Notes: a model not told the origin generated them from the sequence alone. Shown: positions 7,903-13,757, numbered from the stretch's first letter. The stretch is DNA of 14,657 nt from Bacteroidota bacterium (GCA_023409975.1 JAEYQO010000016.1:1-14657); one strand, 5' to 3'. Translations and numbers: made by a program.

Positions 7903-9012
7903 ATGCCCAGACACCTAACCTGTCATCTCGGTTTTGCACTGTTACTATTAGTAGCCTGCACCTCCTGCAAGTTGGGCAGATTTGTATTCTACAATTTTGC
8001 GGATATCAGAGACCATAAAAAGTTTCCCTCAAGACCTTTGGTGAGCCCTGATGAAAAGTTCCGCTTCGCAACCACTGATAGCGGCAGATACCCGAAGTCG
8101 ATCGTAATGGGTGGAAAGGACACGGTAGCCTTCGATACCTTCCTGGACCAGAATAATACTGTCGCTTTCCTGATCATCAGAAATGATACGATCCAGTACG
8201 AAAGATATTTTGACGGGTACAACGCCGCGAGCATCGTCCCCTCTTTCTCGATGGCAAAATCCATAACCTCGATACTCATTGGTTGCGCCATTGACGACGG
8301 CCTGATAGCATCCGTTGATGAACCGGTCACCCGTTTTATTCCCGAACTAAAGGATAACGGTTTTGACGGGGTGACCATCAAGCACCTCCTACAAATGACT
8401 TCCGCTTTGGATTTCAACGAAAGTTATTTCAATCCCTTTGGAGAAGCGGCGTCCTTCTACTATGGCCGAAATCTTAGGAAGGAAGTAGATAGGCTGGGGT
8501 TAAAAGGAGCCCCCGGACAAAACTTTGAATATGTCAGTGGTAATACCCAACTCCTGGGTATGGTGCTGGAAGCCGCACTGAAGGGTACTACGATTACCAG
8601 TTATTTTCAGGAGAAGCTATGGACACCTCTAGGTATGGAGTTTGACGGTTCCTGGAGTATTGATAAGCAGAAGGACGGTGTCGAAAAAACCTTTTGCTGT
8701 TTAAATGCAAGGGCCAGAGATTTTGCCAAAATTGGCCGGCTCTATCTCAATAAAGGGAACTGGAATGGCAGACAAATTGTTTCCAGGGAATGGGTGGAAG
8801 AATCGACCAAGGTTGATGGAAGCGAAGGAAGCAGCAATTTTTATCAATACCAGTGGTGGCTACCCTCCACTACAGGCGATTTCATGGCCCAGGGTATTCT
8901 CGGACAGTACATTTACGTCAATCCTTCAGATAACCTCGTAATAGTTCGTCTCGGAAGAAATCGCGGTAGCGTCGAATGGAGGGAGGTGTTTCAGATCATC
9001 GCGAGTCGTTAA
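7903..9012 (+). CDS. Lipoprotein serine hydrolase of the beta-lactamase/NylB-esterase class
   Basis: The N-terminus has a signal peptide ending LLLVAC, with a lipobox cysteine at C19 (C22 is an alternative), so it is probably a periplasm- or surface-facing lipoprotein. Residues about 85-365 match the beta-lactamase fold used by class C enzymes, DD-peptidases and esterases (PF00144). The SxxK nucleophile motif is S116-M-A-K119, the second motif is Y210-V-S212 followed by GNTQLLG, and GILGQ (331-335) replaces the KTG motif. The YxSGNTQLLG and GxxGQ patterns are those of 6-aminohexanoate-dimer hydrolase-like and carboxylesterase members rather than true beta-lactamases, so an amidase or esterase is more likely than an antibiotic-resistance enzyme. 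The substrate cannot be inferred. It may be co-transcribed with the preceding secreted propeller. Confidence 0.88.
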   Translation: MPRHLTCHLGFALLLLVACTSCKLGRFVFYNFADIRDHKKFPSRPLVSPDEKFRFATTDSGRYPKSIVMGGKDTVAFDTFLDQNNTVAFLIIRNDTIQYERYFDGYNAASIVPSFSMAKSITSILIGCAIDDGLIASVDEPVTRFIPELKDNGFDGVTIKHLLQMTSALDFNESYFNPFGEAASFYYGRNLRKEVDRLGLKGAPGQNFEYVSGNTQLLGMVLEAALKGTTITSYFQEKLWTPLGMEFDGSWSIDKQKDGVEKTFCCLNARARDFAKIGRLYLNKGNWNGRQIVSREWVEESTKVDGSEGSSNFYQYQWWLPSTTGDFMAQGILGQYIYVNPSDNLVIVRLGRNRGSVEWREVFQIIASR

Positions 9013-9026
9013 CCAGGGGTCTGGTT
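9011..9026. terminator. Possible weak terminator hairpin between convergent genes
   Basis: The arms AACCAG and CTGGTT pair perfectly around the loop GGGT, starting at the hydrolase stop codon. A run of five T residues occurs only ten bases later (9036-9040), too far for a classical intrinsic terminator. The next gene converges from the right, so some termination signal is expected here. Confidence 0.35.
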
Positions 9027-9061
9027 CCGCACAGGTTTTTACGCCTGATTAAGCTATGGGA

Positions 9062-9979
9062 TCAACGACCTGAACTCCAGACCATCCCATTTTTGGTGTC
9101 CATCTTATTCAGTTTTCCCTCCCCATGCAATCTGCTGAGCGTGCTCTCTGCTTCCTGACGCCCGACACCCGAAAGTTCAGCGTATTCGCGGGAAGTAAGG
9201 GTGGGGTAATGACGGAACAATGATTCCCAGTCCCTGGCATAGGGCTCTTTTGCAGCATCCGGTGCCAGTCTCAAAATCGCCTGCTCATAAAACTCGTAGG
9301 ACCTGGCGCCGTAAACCTTCTCCTGCTTTCCTGAATTGTCCGTAAAAAATATGGTCGGGAATCCTCTCACACCCAGTTCACGAGCCAACGCCAGATCCAT
9401 TTCAAATAACTCCTTCGCACCCTGGTCGTAGTCACGTTTCAGTTTTTCCGTATCCAGATCTGAACGTCTCGCGGCCAGCTCCATCCATTCCCACCGGGTA
9501 ATGTTCCGCTTCTGCAGGAACAGTAGTTCCCTGACTGCTCTTAGGAACATTACAGCCTTATCCTTATCCTGTAGTTGCGCAGCTTTGAAGGCAATAGAGG
9601 GTGGGAAGGAAGAAGGCAGTGGATCTTCCAGCCAGACATCCCCGTCAATGGGCATATCGTAGTGCGCACTCACCTCATCCCAGTGTTGAGCGACATCAGC
9701 CGGCTTACTAATACCGCCGCTATTATAGCTCCAGTCCGGAAGCAGTCCCCCCATGCGATAGTCAAACTCCAGCGTCCTGCCGTACTCCTGCTTGAGCCTG
9801 CGGAGCTGTGGTTCGATTCCCCAGCAGGAGGAACAGATAGGGTCAGTAAAATAGATCACTCGTATTGCTTTGGTTTCCGGAGTCGCTGCCGTGTTCTTAT
9901 CAATCGATTCTTTTCCAGGTAGCGCACAAAGTCCTGTTTCAATGTCACAAAGAAGCGGGTTCGTGTTTTTCGATTCCAT
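9062..9979 (-). CDS. DsbA-family thioredoxin-fold protein (FrnE/SpxH-like) with extra N-terminal cysteines
   Basis: Residues about 40-240 form a DsbA-type thioredoxin fold with helical insertion. The active site is C49-S-S-C52 in TDPICSSCWGIEP, and the cis-proline is P208 in VRGFPTIFF. The DPxCSxCWG pattern is shared with FrnE-type oxidoreductases and with the Firmicute ClpXP adaptor SpxH/YjbH. There is no signal peptide, so it should act in the cytoplasm. Two additions are notable: an N-terminal tag with CDIETGLC (C11 and C18), and a C-terminal segment (about 253-295, YPTLTSREYAELSGVGRQEAESTLSRLHGEGKL) that looks like a small winged-helix or helix-turn-helix. The doxX-family gene lies 73 bases upstream in the same orientation, so a redox operon is likely. 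An adaptor role in proteolysis or dithiol exchange is inference. Confidence 0.85.
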   Translation of the reverse strand: MESKNTNPLLCDIETGLCALPGKESIDKNTAATPETKAIRVIYFTDPICSSCWGIEPQLRRLKQEYGRTLEFDYRMGGLLPDWSYNSGGISKPADVAQHWDEVSAHYDMPIDGDVWLEDPLPSSFPPSIAFKAAQLQDKDKAVMFLRAVRELLFLQKRNITRWEWMELAARRSDLDTEKLKRDYDQGAKELFEMDLALARELGVRGFPTIFFTDNSGKQEKVYGARSYEFYEQAILRLAPDAAKEPYARDWESLFRHYPTLTSREYAELSGVGRQEAESTLSRLHGEGKLNKMDTKNGMVWSSGR

Positions 9980-10041
9980 AAGAAGTGATTTTGTTCATGC
10001 TGCGCCTCAATTGGAATGAAGCACAAGGGTGAAAGTATAAT

Positions 10042-10058
10042 TCCTGAACGACTCAGGA
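10042..10058. repeat. Inverted repeat at the end of the DoxX gene
   Basis: The arms TCCTGA and TCAGGA pair perfectly around five bases and overlap the stop codon of the DoxX gene. On the minus strand no strong T-run follows (ATTATACTTTC), so it may be a weak attenuator or RNA-stability hairpin between the two genes rather than a full terminator. Confidence 0.35.
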
Positions 10059-10463
10059 TACCTTGCTTTTCTTCAGGTACTGGTCGAGGGAATATCTGCC
10101 ACTACCGGTGAAAAACAAAACGATATAGAATAAAAGGTAGAGTATTGATTTTTCCTGTTTGGCGAAGGGGTCCGCACCATGAATATAAAAGGCAGCGACT
10201 GCCATCGTAATGGCCAGTGCGGCTGCTGCATACCGCGTCGCAAGTCCACCCAGCAGGAACAGTGATCCCAGAACCTCGGTCAGGACCGCCAGAACCAGGG
10301 AAACAGTTCCGCTCATACCCATCACAGAAGGAAAGCTGATAGGTTCGCCCGAAAACAACTGCATTAGTTTGGGTATCCCATGAGTCAGCATCAACGCTGC
10401 AATACCCACCCTCCCGATCAGCAATGCCAGATCAGTGCGTGTCGTAGTATTCTGTTGGATCAT
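10053..10463 (-). CDS. DoxX-family integral membrane protein
   Basis: The 136-aa protein has four hydrophobic segments (about 14-32, 51-72, 78-95 and 106-119), the DoxX topology. Family landmarks are R18 in the first helix, HGIPKL at 28-33, E63 in TEVLGSLFLLGG and the C-terminal GSGRYSLD (120-127). DoxX-type proteins are small inner-membrane proteins; relatives act in thiol-redox homeostasis with other membrane partners (for example in mycobacteria) or belong to electrophile-response operons (CatD of Bacillus). Its exact reaction is unknown. It heads a minus-strand pair with the DsbA-like gene and is divergent from the esterase gene. A promoter element is visible 44 bases upstream of its ATG. 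Confidence 0.88.
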   Translation of the reverse strand: MIQQNTTTRTDLALLIGRVGIAALMLTHGIPKLMQLFSGEPISFPSVMGMSGTVSLVLAVLTEVLGSLFLLGGLATRYAAAALAITMAVAAFYIHGADPFAKQEKSILYLLFYIVLFFTGSGRYSLDQYLKKSKVS

Positions 10464-10480
10464 AAACGCTTGGTTATTGC

Positions 10481-10498
10481 GAATCCGGTTCCGGAATC
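10481..10498. promoter_or_regulatory. Candidate operator in the doxX leader
   Basis: The arms GAATCCGG and CCGGAATC, separated by TT, form an inverted repeat with one mismatch per arm. It covers the predicted transcription start and early leader of the DoxX gene, a common repressor position. A second short pair, TTAG (10512-10515) and CTAA (10527-10530), overlaps the upstream promoter side with TGTACA inside. No regulator gene is present nearby to pair with either site, so the assignment is tentative. Confidence 0.35.
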
Positions 10499-10506
10499 AC
10501 TTGTAG

Positions 10507-10514
10507 CAAAATTA
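10507..10514 (-). promoter_or_regulatory. Bacteroidota-type -7 promoter element for the DoxX/DsbA-like operon
   Basis: Read on the minus strand this is TAATTTTG, an exact match to TAnnTTTG. It would start transcription near 10500, giving a leader of roughly 35-40 bases before the ATG at 10463. No good TTTG -33 element is seen at the usual spacing. Confidence 0.5.
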
Positions 10515-10661
10515 GCGTATGTACACCTAATAGCTGATTGATTTGGTTAATACGCCTATTTGATTGCCGGGACTTTTCCCATGAAGAAGGAGATGTTTTC
10601 GGGACTGGAGTGTCTGCATGTGTATCAGTTTAAGCAGCTTATCAGTAATTTCGAAGTGTCC

Positions 10662-11294
10662 ATGATGCATCAGAAACTGGTATCAACAGCAGGGAAGGAC
10701 CTGCAGGCAGGAGGAAAGGTCCTGATCATGCTTCACGGCAGGGGTGGATCTGCAGCTGATATTCTTACTCTAGCAGAGCATTTGAAGGTGGAGGATTTTA
10801 CCCTTCTGGCGCCGCAGGCTACACAAAACACCTGGTATCCGCACTCCTTTCTGGCACCACCGGCTCAGAATGAACCCTGGCTCTCTTCAGCACTCCAATT
10901 GCTGAACGAACTGCTGGAGGATGTACTAAGTCAGGGAATTCCCGCTGAACATGTGTACTTCCTCGGTTTCTCACAAGGTGCCTGTCTCACGCTCGAGTTC
11001 GTCACCCGGAATGCACAGAAATTCGGTGGGGTAGTAGCCTTCACCGGTGGTCTGATCGGTGACAGGATCTATCCGGAGCGCTACAAAGGGGATTTTGAAG
11101 GAACTCACGTGTTTATCGGCACCAGCGACCCAGATTTCCATGTGCCGGTCGGGCGCGTCCGCGAAACCACCAGCTTACTGGAAAGCAGGAACGCCTCCGT
11201 CCTGACAAAGGTTTATCCCGGCATGGGACATACGATCAGCGCCGAAGAGATCGAGTGGGCGAACAAATGGGTCTTCAAGCCTGGCGAAGGCTGA
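10662..11294 (+). CDS. Alpha/beta-hydrolase of the phospholipase/carboxylesterase family (MhqD-like)
   Basis: The 210-aa protein matches the PF02230 esterase family in size and motifs: the oxyanion segment LHGRGGSA (24-31), the nucleophile elbow G102-F-S104-Q-G, the acid residue D156 in GTSDPDFHVPV, and H190 in YPGMGHTI. There is no signal peptide, so it is cytoplasmic. Family members hydrolyse short-chain carboxyl esters or lysophospholipids; MhqD of Bacillus is induced by methylhydroquinone. I chose the ATG at 10662 (another lies at 10665) because homologues typically begin just before the TAGKxL segment. The frame is open back to a TTG at 10560, with an ATG at 10581, which would add an unfamiliar extension of 27-34 residues. 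It is divergent from the DoxX gene, and the TauE gene follows after 54 bases. Confidence 0.85.
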   Translation: MMHQKLVSTAGKDLQAGGKVLIMLHGRGGSAADILTLAEHLKVEDFTLLAPQATQNTWYPHSFLAPPAQNEPWLSSALQLLNELLEDVLSQGIPAEHVYFLGFSQGACLTLEFVTRNAQKFGGVVAFTGGLIGDRIYPERYKGDFEGTHVFIGTSDPDFHVPVGRVRETTSLLESRNASVLTKVYPGMGHTISAEEIEWANKWVFKPGEG

Positions 11295-11348
11295 CTTCAG
11301 GCGCTTTCGACAAGTGTTTATCTAATTTAATGTCAAAAACCAGTCTAC

Positions 11349-12122
11349 TTGGAATTTGTTCTGATCCCCCTCGTAGCGTTCATCGTAGCGATCCTCACCT
11401 TCTTTTCCGGGTTTGGTCTGGGGACCATCCTCACGCCGGTATTCATGATCTTCTTTCCGGTGGAGCTGTCGATCGGACTAACGGGAATCGTCCACTTCTT
11501 CAATAATATTTTCAAGCTGGCGCTGGTTGGACGTAGTGCAAACAAGGATGTACTGCTGCGTTTCGGACTCCCCGCGGTGATAGCCGCAATGGCCGGTGCC
11601 TGGCTGTTACTGCATATTCCGGATGCCAGACCATTATTCAGCTATATAGCCTTCGGCAGGGAGATCGTGGTGTATCCGGTTAAGTTTATCATCTCCATCC
11701 TGTTGCTGTTCTTTGCCATCCTCGAATTCATTCCCTTTCTGAACAAGGTAGCCTTTGAAAAGAAACACCTCCCTGTTGGAGGTTTCCTGAGTGGCTTCTT
11801 TGGAGGTCTCTCCGGAAACCAGGGCGCATTGCGGAGTGCATTTCTCATACGTACCGGCCTCCCGAAGGAGGTCTTCATTGCAACCACTGTGGTGATTTCC
11901 TGCTTTGTTGATTTCACAAGGCTTTCTGTCTATGCAACCAGAATGTCGCTGTCGGACGTGAATGCCAATCTCCCGCTCGTCATAACAGCCACCCTTGCGG
12001 CTATCCTCGGCGCTTTTATAGGTAATAAGCTTTTGAAGAAAGTAACGCTAAAGTTCGTTCAGACAGTCGTCGCGCTCATGCTGATCGTCCTGGCACTGGC
12101 TCTTGGGACGGGTATTATTTAA
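11349..12122 (+). CDS. TauE/SafE-family membrane permease with a TTG start
   Basis: The 257-aa protein has about eight hydrophobic segments in two halves, with family landmarks FSGFGLGTILTP (19-30), GGFLSGFFGGLSGNQGALR (144-162) and GAFIGNKLLKKV (221-232). TauE/SafE proteins are thought to export sulfite, sulfoacetate or related organosulfur anions, but many members are uncharacterised and the substrate here is unknown. The start is unusual: the frame is closed by TAA at 11328 and contains no ATG or GTG before the conserved N-terminus, so TTG at 11349 is the only sensible initiator. An ATG at 11330 is in a different frame and yields only a shadow ORF. No sulfur-metabolism genes lie beside it. 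It may be co-transcribed with the upstream esterase (54-base gap). Confidence 0.88.
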   Translation: MEFVLIPLVAFIVAILTFFSGFGLGTILTPVFMIFFPVELSIGLTGIVHFFNNIFKLALVGRSANKDVLLRFGLPAVIAAMAGAWLLLHIPDARPLFSYIAFGREIVVYPVKFIISILLLFFAILEFIPFLNKVAFEKKHLPVGGFLSGFFGGLSGNQGALRSAFLIRTGLPKEVFIATTVVISCFVDFTRLSVYATRMSLSDVNANLPLVITATLAAILGAFIGNKLLKKVTLKFVQTVVALMLIVLALALGTGII

Positions 12123-12146
12123 GGGAATAGCGTCCGTACTCCTCGC

Positions 12147-12209
12147 GACTAAGGTCTGACCCCACACTACGAACGGACTGCTGACTGTTATCGGCTGACC
12201 GCTGCCTGC
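12147..12209. repeat. Degenerate 7-bp periodic tract in the intergenic region
   Basis: The best part is GGACTGC, TGACTGT, TATCGGC, TGACCGC, TGCCTGC (12175-12209), read end to end with a 7-base step and a loosely shared TGnCTGC core. Less similar heptamers (GACTAAG, GTCTGAC, CCCACAC, TACGAAC) precede them in the same phase from 12147. The degeneracy is high, and only the 12175-12209 part is moderately convincing. It lies between the TauE gene and the DoxX-like gene. Confidence 0.35.
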
Positions 12210-12305
12210 CGTATTTATACCCCATCTTGTCGTTATTACACAGTGTCTTTACTCAGAAAGCGTTGGAGCTTTGTGGTATCAAACTCACTATTAAATCAGA
12301 AAACA

Positions 12306-12722
12306 ATGAAAAAGACAAGAATCACCTTCTGGATAGCCACCATCTTCATTTTTTTGTTTGAGGGTATGATGCCCATCGGCACATTGATTTTTGCTCCAGA
12401 GTATGCCAACGCGGGCACCAAACCCCTGGGCTACCCCGACTATTTCGCCATCATGCTGATCTTCTGCAAATTCCTGGGTTCCCTGGCCATCCTGCTGCCT
12501 TTCGTGCCAGCAAAACTCAGGGAATGGGCCTATGCCGGTCTGACCTTCAACCTGGTATTCGCCACGCTCAGCCATGCCATTGTCGACGGCATCCCCAGCT
12601 ATGTGATCATGCCTATGGTTGTCCTGGTAGTCCTTGGCCTGTCGTACTTCACCGGCAATAGCCTGCGGAAAGCCCACAGCAAAGAAGCTGCGGGAGCGGG
12701 ATTGGTAACCAGCCTGAGCTAA
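12306..12722 (+). CDS. DoxX-like family membrane protein
   Basis: The 138-aa protein has four hydrophobic helices (about 8-30, 46-66, 73-94 and 99-117). The segment K55-FLGSLAILLPFVPAKLREWAYAGL followed by SHAIVDG fits the DoxX-like family (PF13564), in which the lysine, the LP..P..L.EWAYAG stretch and the SH motif recur. The function of this family is unknown. I chose the ATG at 12306, preceded by an A-rich stretch. The frame is open to a GTG at 12243, but that would add 21 residues without resemblance to the family. GAGCTTTG at 12266-12273 is one base off the TAnnTTTG promoter consensus and suitably placed. The DUF1801 gene follows after 37 bases and is probably in the same transcript. Confidence 0.85.
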   Translation: MKKTRITFWIATIFIFLFEGMMPIGTLIFAPEYANAGTKPLGYPDYFAIMLIFCKFLGSLAILLPFVPAKLREWAYAGLTFNLVFATLSHAIVDGIPSYVIMPMVVLVVLGLSYFTGNSLRKAHSKEAAGAGLVTSLS

Positions 12723-12759
12723 AAGACCAGTCCGAACCACGAAACGATGTATTATACCA

Positions 12760-13149
12760 ATGGCAAAGACAGACTATAAGACCATCGACCAGTACCATCA
12801 GTCATTCGAAGGAGAGGTACTGGATCGGATGAAGTCCATCCGCAGACTCATTCACGAGACCGTGCCGGAAGTGCAGGAGACCATCAGTTACCAGATCCCC
12901 TGCTTCAAATACCATGGCTACCTGATCTACTACTGCGCATTTGCGAAGCATATCACGCTCTCCAATCCTTTCAGTGAAGCGTTTCTGGAGCATTTCCGGG
13001 AAGAACTGAAAGGGTTCAAGGTCAGCAGGGCTGCGATACAGTTGCCCCACAATCAGCCCTTACCCGAAGCTCTTATCCGAAGGATAATCAGTTTCCGGAG
13101 ACGAGAGAATGAGGAGCGACAGGCTTTGGCCGGGTCTGCTTCGAAATGA
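12760..13149 (+). CDS. DUF1801-family cytosolic protein (YdhG-like)
   Basis: The 129-aa protein matches the DUF1801 pattern: YHQSFEGEVLDRMKSIRRLIHETVPEVQETISYQIPCFKYHG, then a YLIYYCAFAKHITLSNPF strand region, then IQLPHNQPLPEALIRRIISFRRRENEE at the C-terminus. The fold is small alpha/beta, and some members (YdhG of Bacillus subtilis) have been called frataxin-like iron chaperones, but the general function of the family is unsettled. The length is normal. It has no signal peptide or membrane segment. It sits 37 bases after the DoxX-like gene and 60 bases before the VOC gene, which suggests one transcription unit. Confidence 0.85.
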   Translation: MAKTDYKTIDQYHQSFEGEVLDRMKSIRRLIHETVPEVQETISYQIPCFKYHGYLIYYCAFAKHITLSNPFSEAFLEHFREELKGFKVSRAAIQLPHNQPLPEALIRRIISFRRRENEERQALAGSASK

Positions 13150-13157
13150 TTTCCTGA

Positions 13158-13175
13158 CCAAAGTCCAGGCTTTGG
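13158..13175. repeat. Inverted repeat between the DUF1801 and VOC genes
   Basis: The arms CCAAAG and CTTTGG pair perfectly around the six bases TCCAGG, nine bases after the DUF1801 stop codon. No T-run follows, so it is not a clear intrinsic terminator. It may be a weak transcript-processing hairpin or chance. Confidence 0.35.
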
Positions 13176-13191
13176 GCAGCTTGATTAAACC

Positions 13192-13205
13192 GAACTGAAA
13201 AGTTC
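13192..13205 (+). promoter_or_regulatory. Small GAAA-tetraloop hairpin just upstream of the VOC start codon
   Basis: GAACT and AGTTC form a five-base-pair stem capped by GAAA, a GNRA tetraloop, ending four bases before the ATG at 13210. In the mRNA this would lie in the ribosome-binding zone and could modulate initiation. If the ATG at 13225 is the real start, the hairpin is 19 bases away and less relevant. Confidence 0.4.
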
Positions 13206-13209
13206 TTAA

Positions 13210-13674
13210 ATGGTAACACAGATTATGACAGGGAAACAATTACCAATCCTACACAATGTTGGCATCGTGGTGGAGTCACTGGACGATGCGATTGAATTTT
13301 TTACGGTCATCGGGTTGAGCCTCGAATGGCGCGGGATGGTGGAAGGTAGCTGGGCGGGACGGGTAACAGGTCTGGGTGATCAGAAAGTCGAGGTGGCGAT
13401 GATGGCGACACCGGATGGTCACAACCGCCTGGAGTTCTCCCGGTTCCTGGAGCCTGCAGTCGTCGTCGACAACAGAACCGCACCGGTGAATGCCCTGGGA
13501 TACCTCCGGGTCATGTTCACGGTCGGGAACCTCGATGAACTTCTGGAGCGCCTGTCAGGATACGGAGCCGAGCTGGTGGGCGAAGTGGTAACTTATGAAA
13601 ACCTGTACCGCCTGTGTTATATTCGTGGGGTCGAAGGCATCCTGATCGGACTCGCAGAGGAGATAGGGGCCTAA
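13210..13674 (+). CDS. VOC-superfamily (glyoxalase-fold) protein
   Basis: The 154-aa protein carries two beta-alpha-beta-beta-beta modules of the vicinal-oxygen-chelate fold: LHNVGIVVESLDDAIEFFTVIGL (14-36) through RLEFSRF (73-79), and YLRVMFTVGNLDELLERL (98-115) through RLCYIRGVEGILIGLAEEI. In metal-dependent members four ligands (His, Glu, His, Glu) occupy the first and last strands of each module. Here H15 and E75 fit the first module, but R100 and G147 stand where the second His and Glu usually occur, so metal binding may be incomplete or the site altered. Related proteins include methylmalonyl-CoA epimerase, glyoxalase I and dioxygenases; no specific reaction can be assigned. The start could be ATG 13210 or ATG 13225, five residues later. 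Confidence 0.82.
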   Translation: MVTQIMTGKQLPILHNVGIVVESLDDAIEFFTVIGLSLEWRGMVEGSWAGRVTGLGDQKVEVAMMATPDGHNRLEFSRFLEPAVVVDNRTAPVNALGYLRVMFTVGNLDELLERLSGYGAELVGEVVTYENLYRLCYIRGVEGILIGLAEEIGA

Positions 13675-13676
13675 AG

Positions 13677-13686
13677 CTGCCGGCAG
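13677..13686. repeat. 10-bp perfect palindrome after the VOC gene
   Basis: CTGCCGGCAG is fully self-complementary and begins three bases after the VOC stop codon. It lacks a loop and a T-run, so it is not a terminator by itself. A protein-binding site or chance are the options. Confidence 0.3.
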
Positions 13687-13704
13687 GTGTTCATCCCCTA
13701 AATT

Positions 13705-13753
13705 CACTAATTACTAATCACTAACCACTAGTCACTAGATACTAACGACTAAC
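13705..13753. repeat. Array of seven degenerate 7-bp tandem units upstream of a lipoprotein start
   Basis: Reading from 13705 the heptamers are CACTAAT, TACTAAT, CACTAAC, CACTAGT, CACTAGA, TACTAAC, GACTAAC. The core ACTA is invariant in all seven, and the flanking bases vary within a narrow set (consensus roughly nACTAry). The phase is unbroken across 49 bases and ends four bases before the ATG at 13758, so the array fills the leader and ribosome-binding zone of that gene. Short-unit arrays of this kind are known as repetitive sequences in some bacteria (for example cyanobacterial heptamer STRRs). Their role here is unknown. Confidence 0.85.
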
Positions 13754-13757
13754 CCAC

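Noticed and set aside
10569..10580. Palindrome GGGACTTTTCCC before the esterase gene
   Set aside because: The pairing arms are only four bases long, which is expected often by chance, and there is no terminator or promoter context.
11255..11506. Reading frame with an ATG at 11330 overlapping the TauE gene start
   Set aside because: The translation is Arg/Pro/His-rich without family resemblance, whereas the TauE frame encodes conserved membrane segments. It is a shadow frame.
12291..12740. 149-codon open frame on the minus strand opposite the DoxX-like gene
   Set aside because: It is rich in Gln, Gly, Asp and Glu, with no motifs, and overlaps a conserved membrane protein in the opposite direction.
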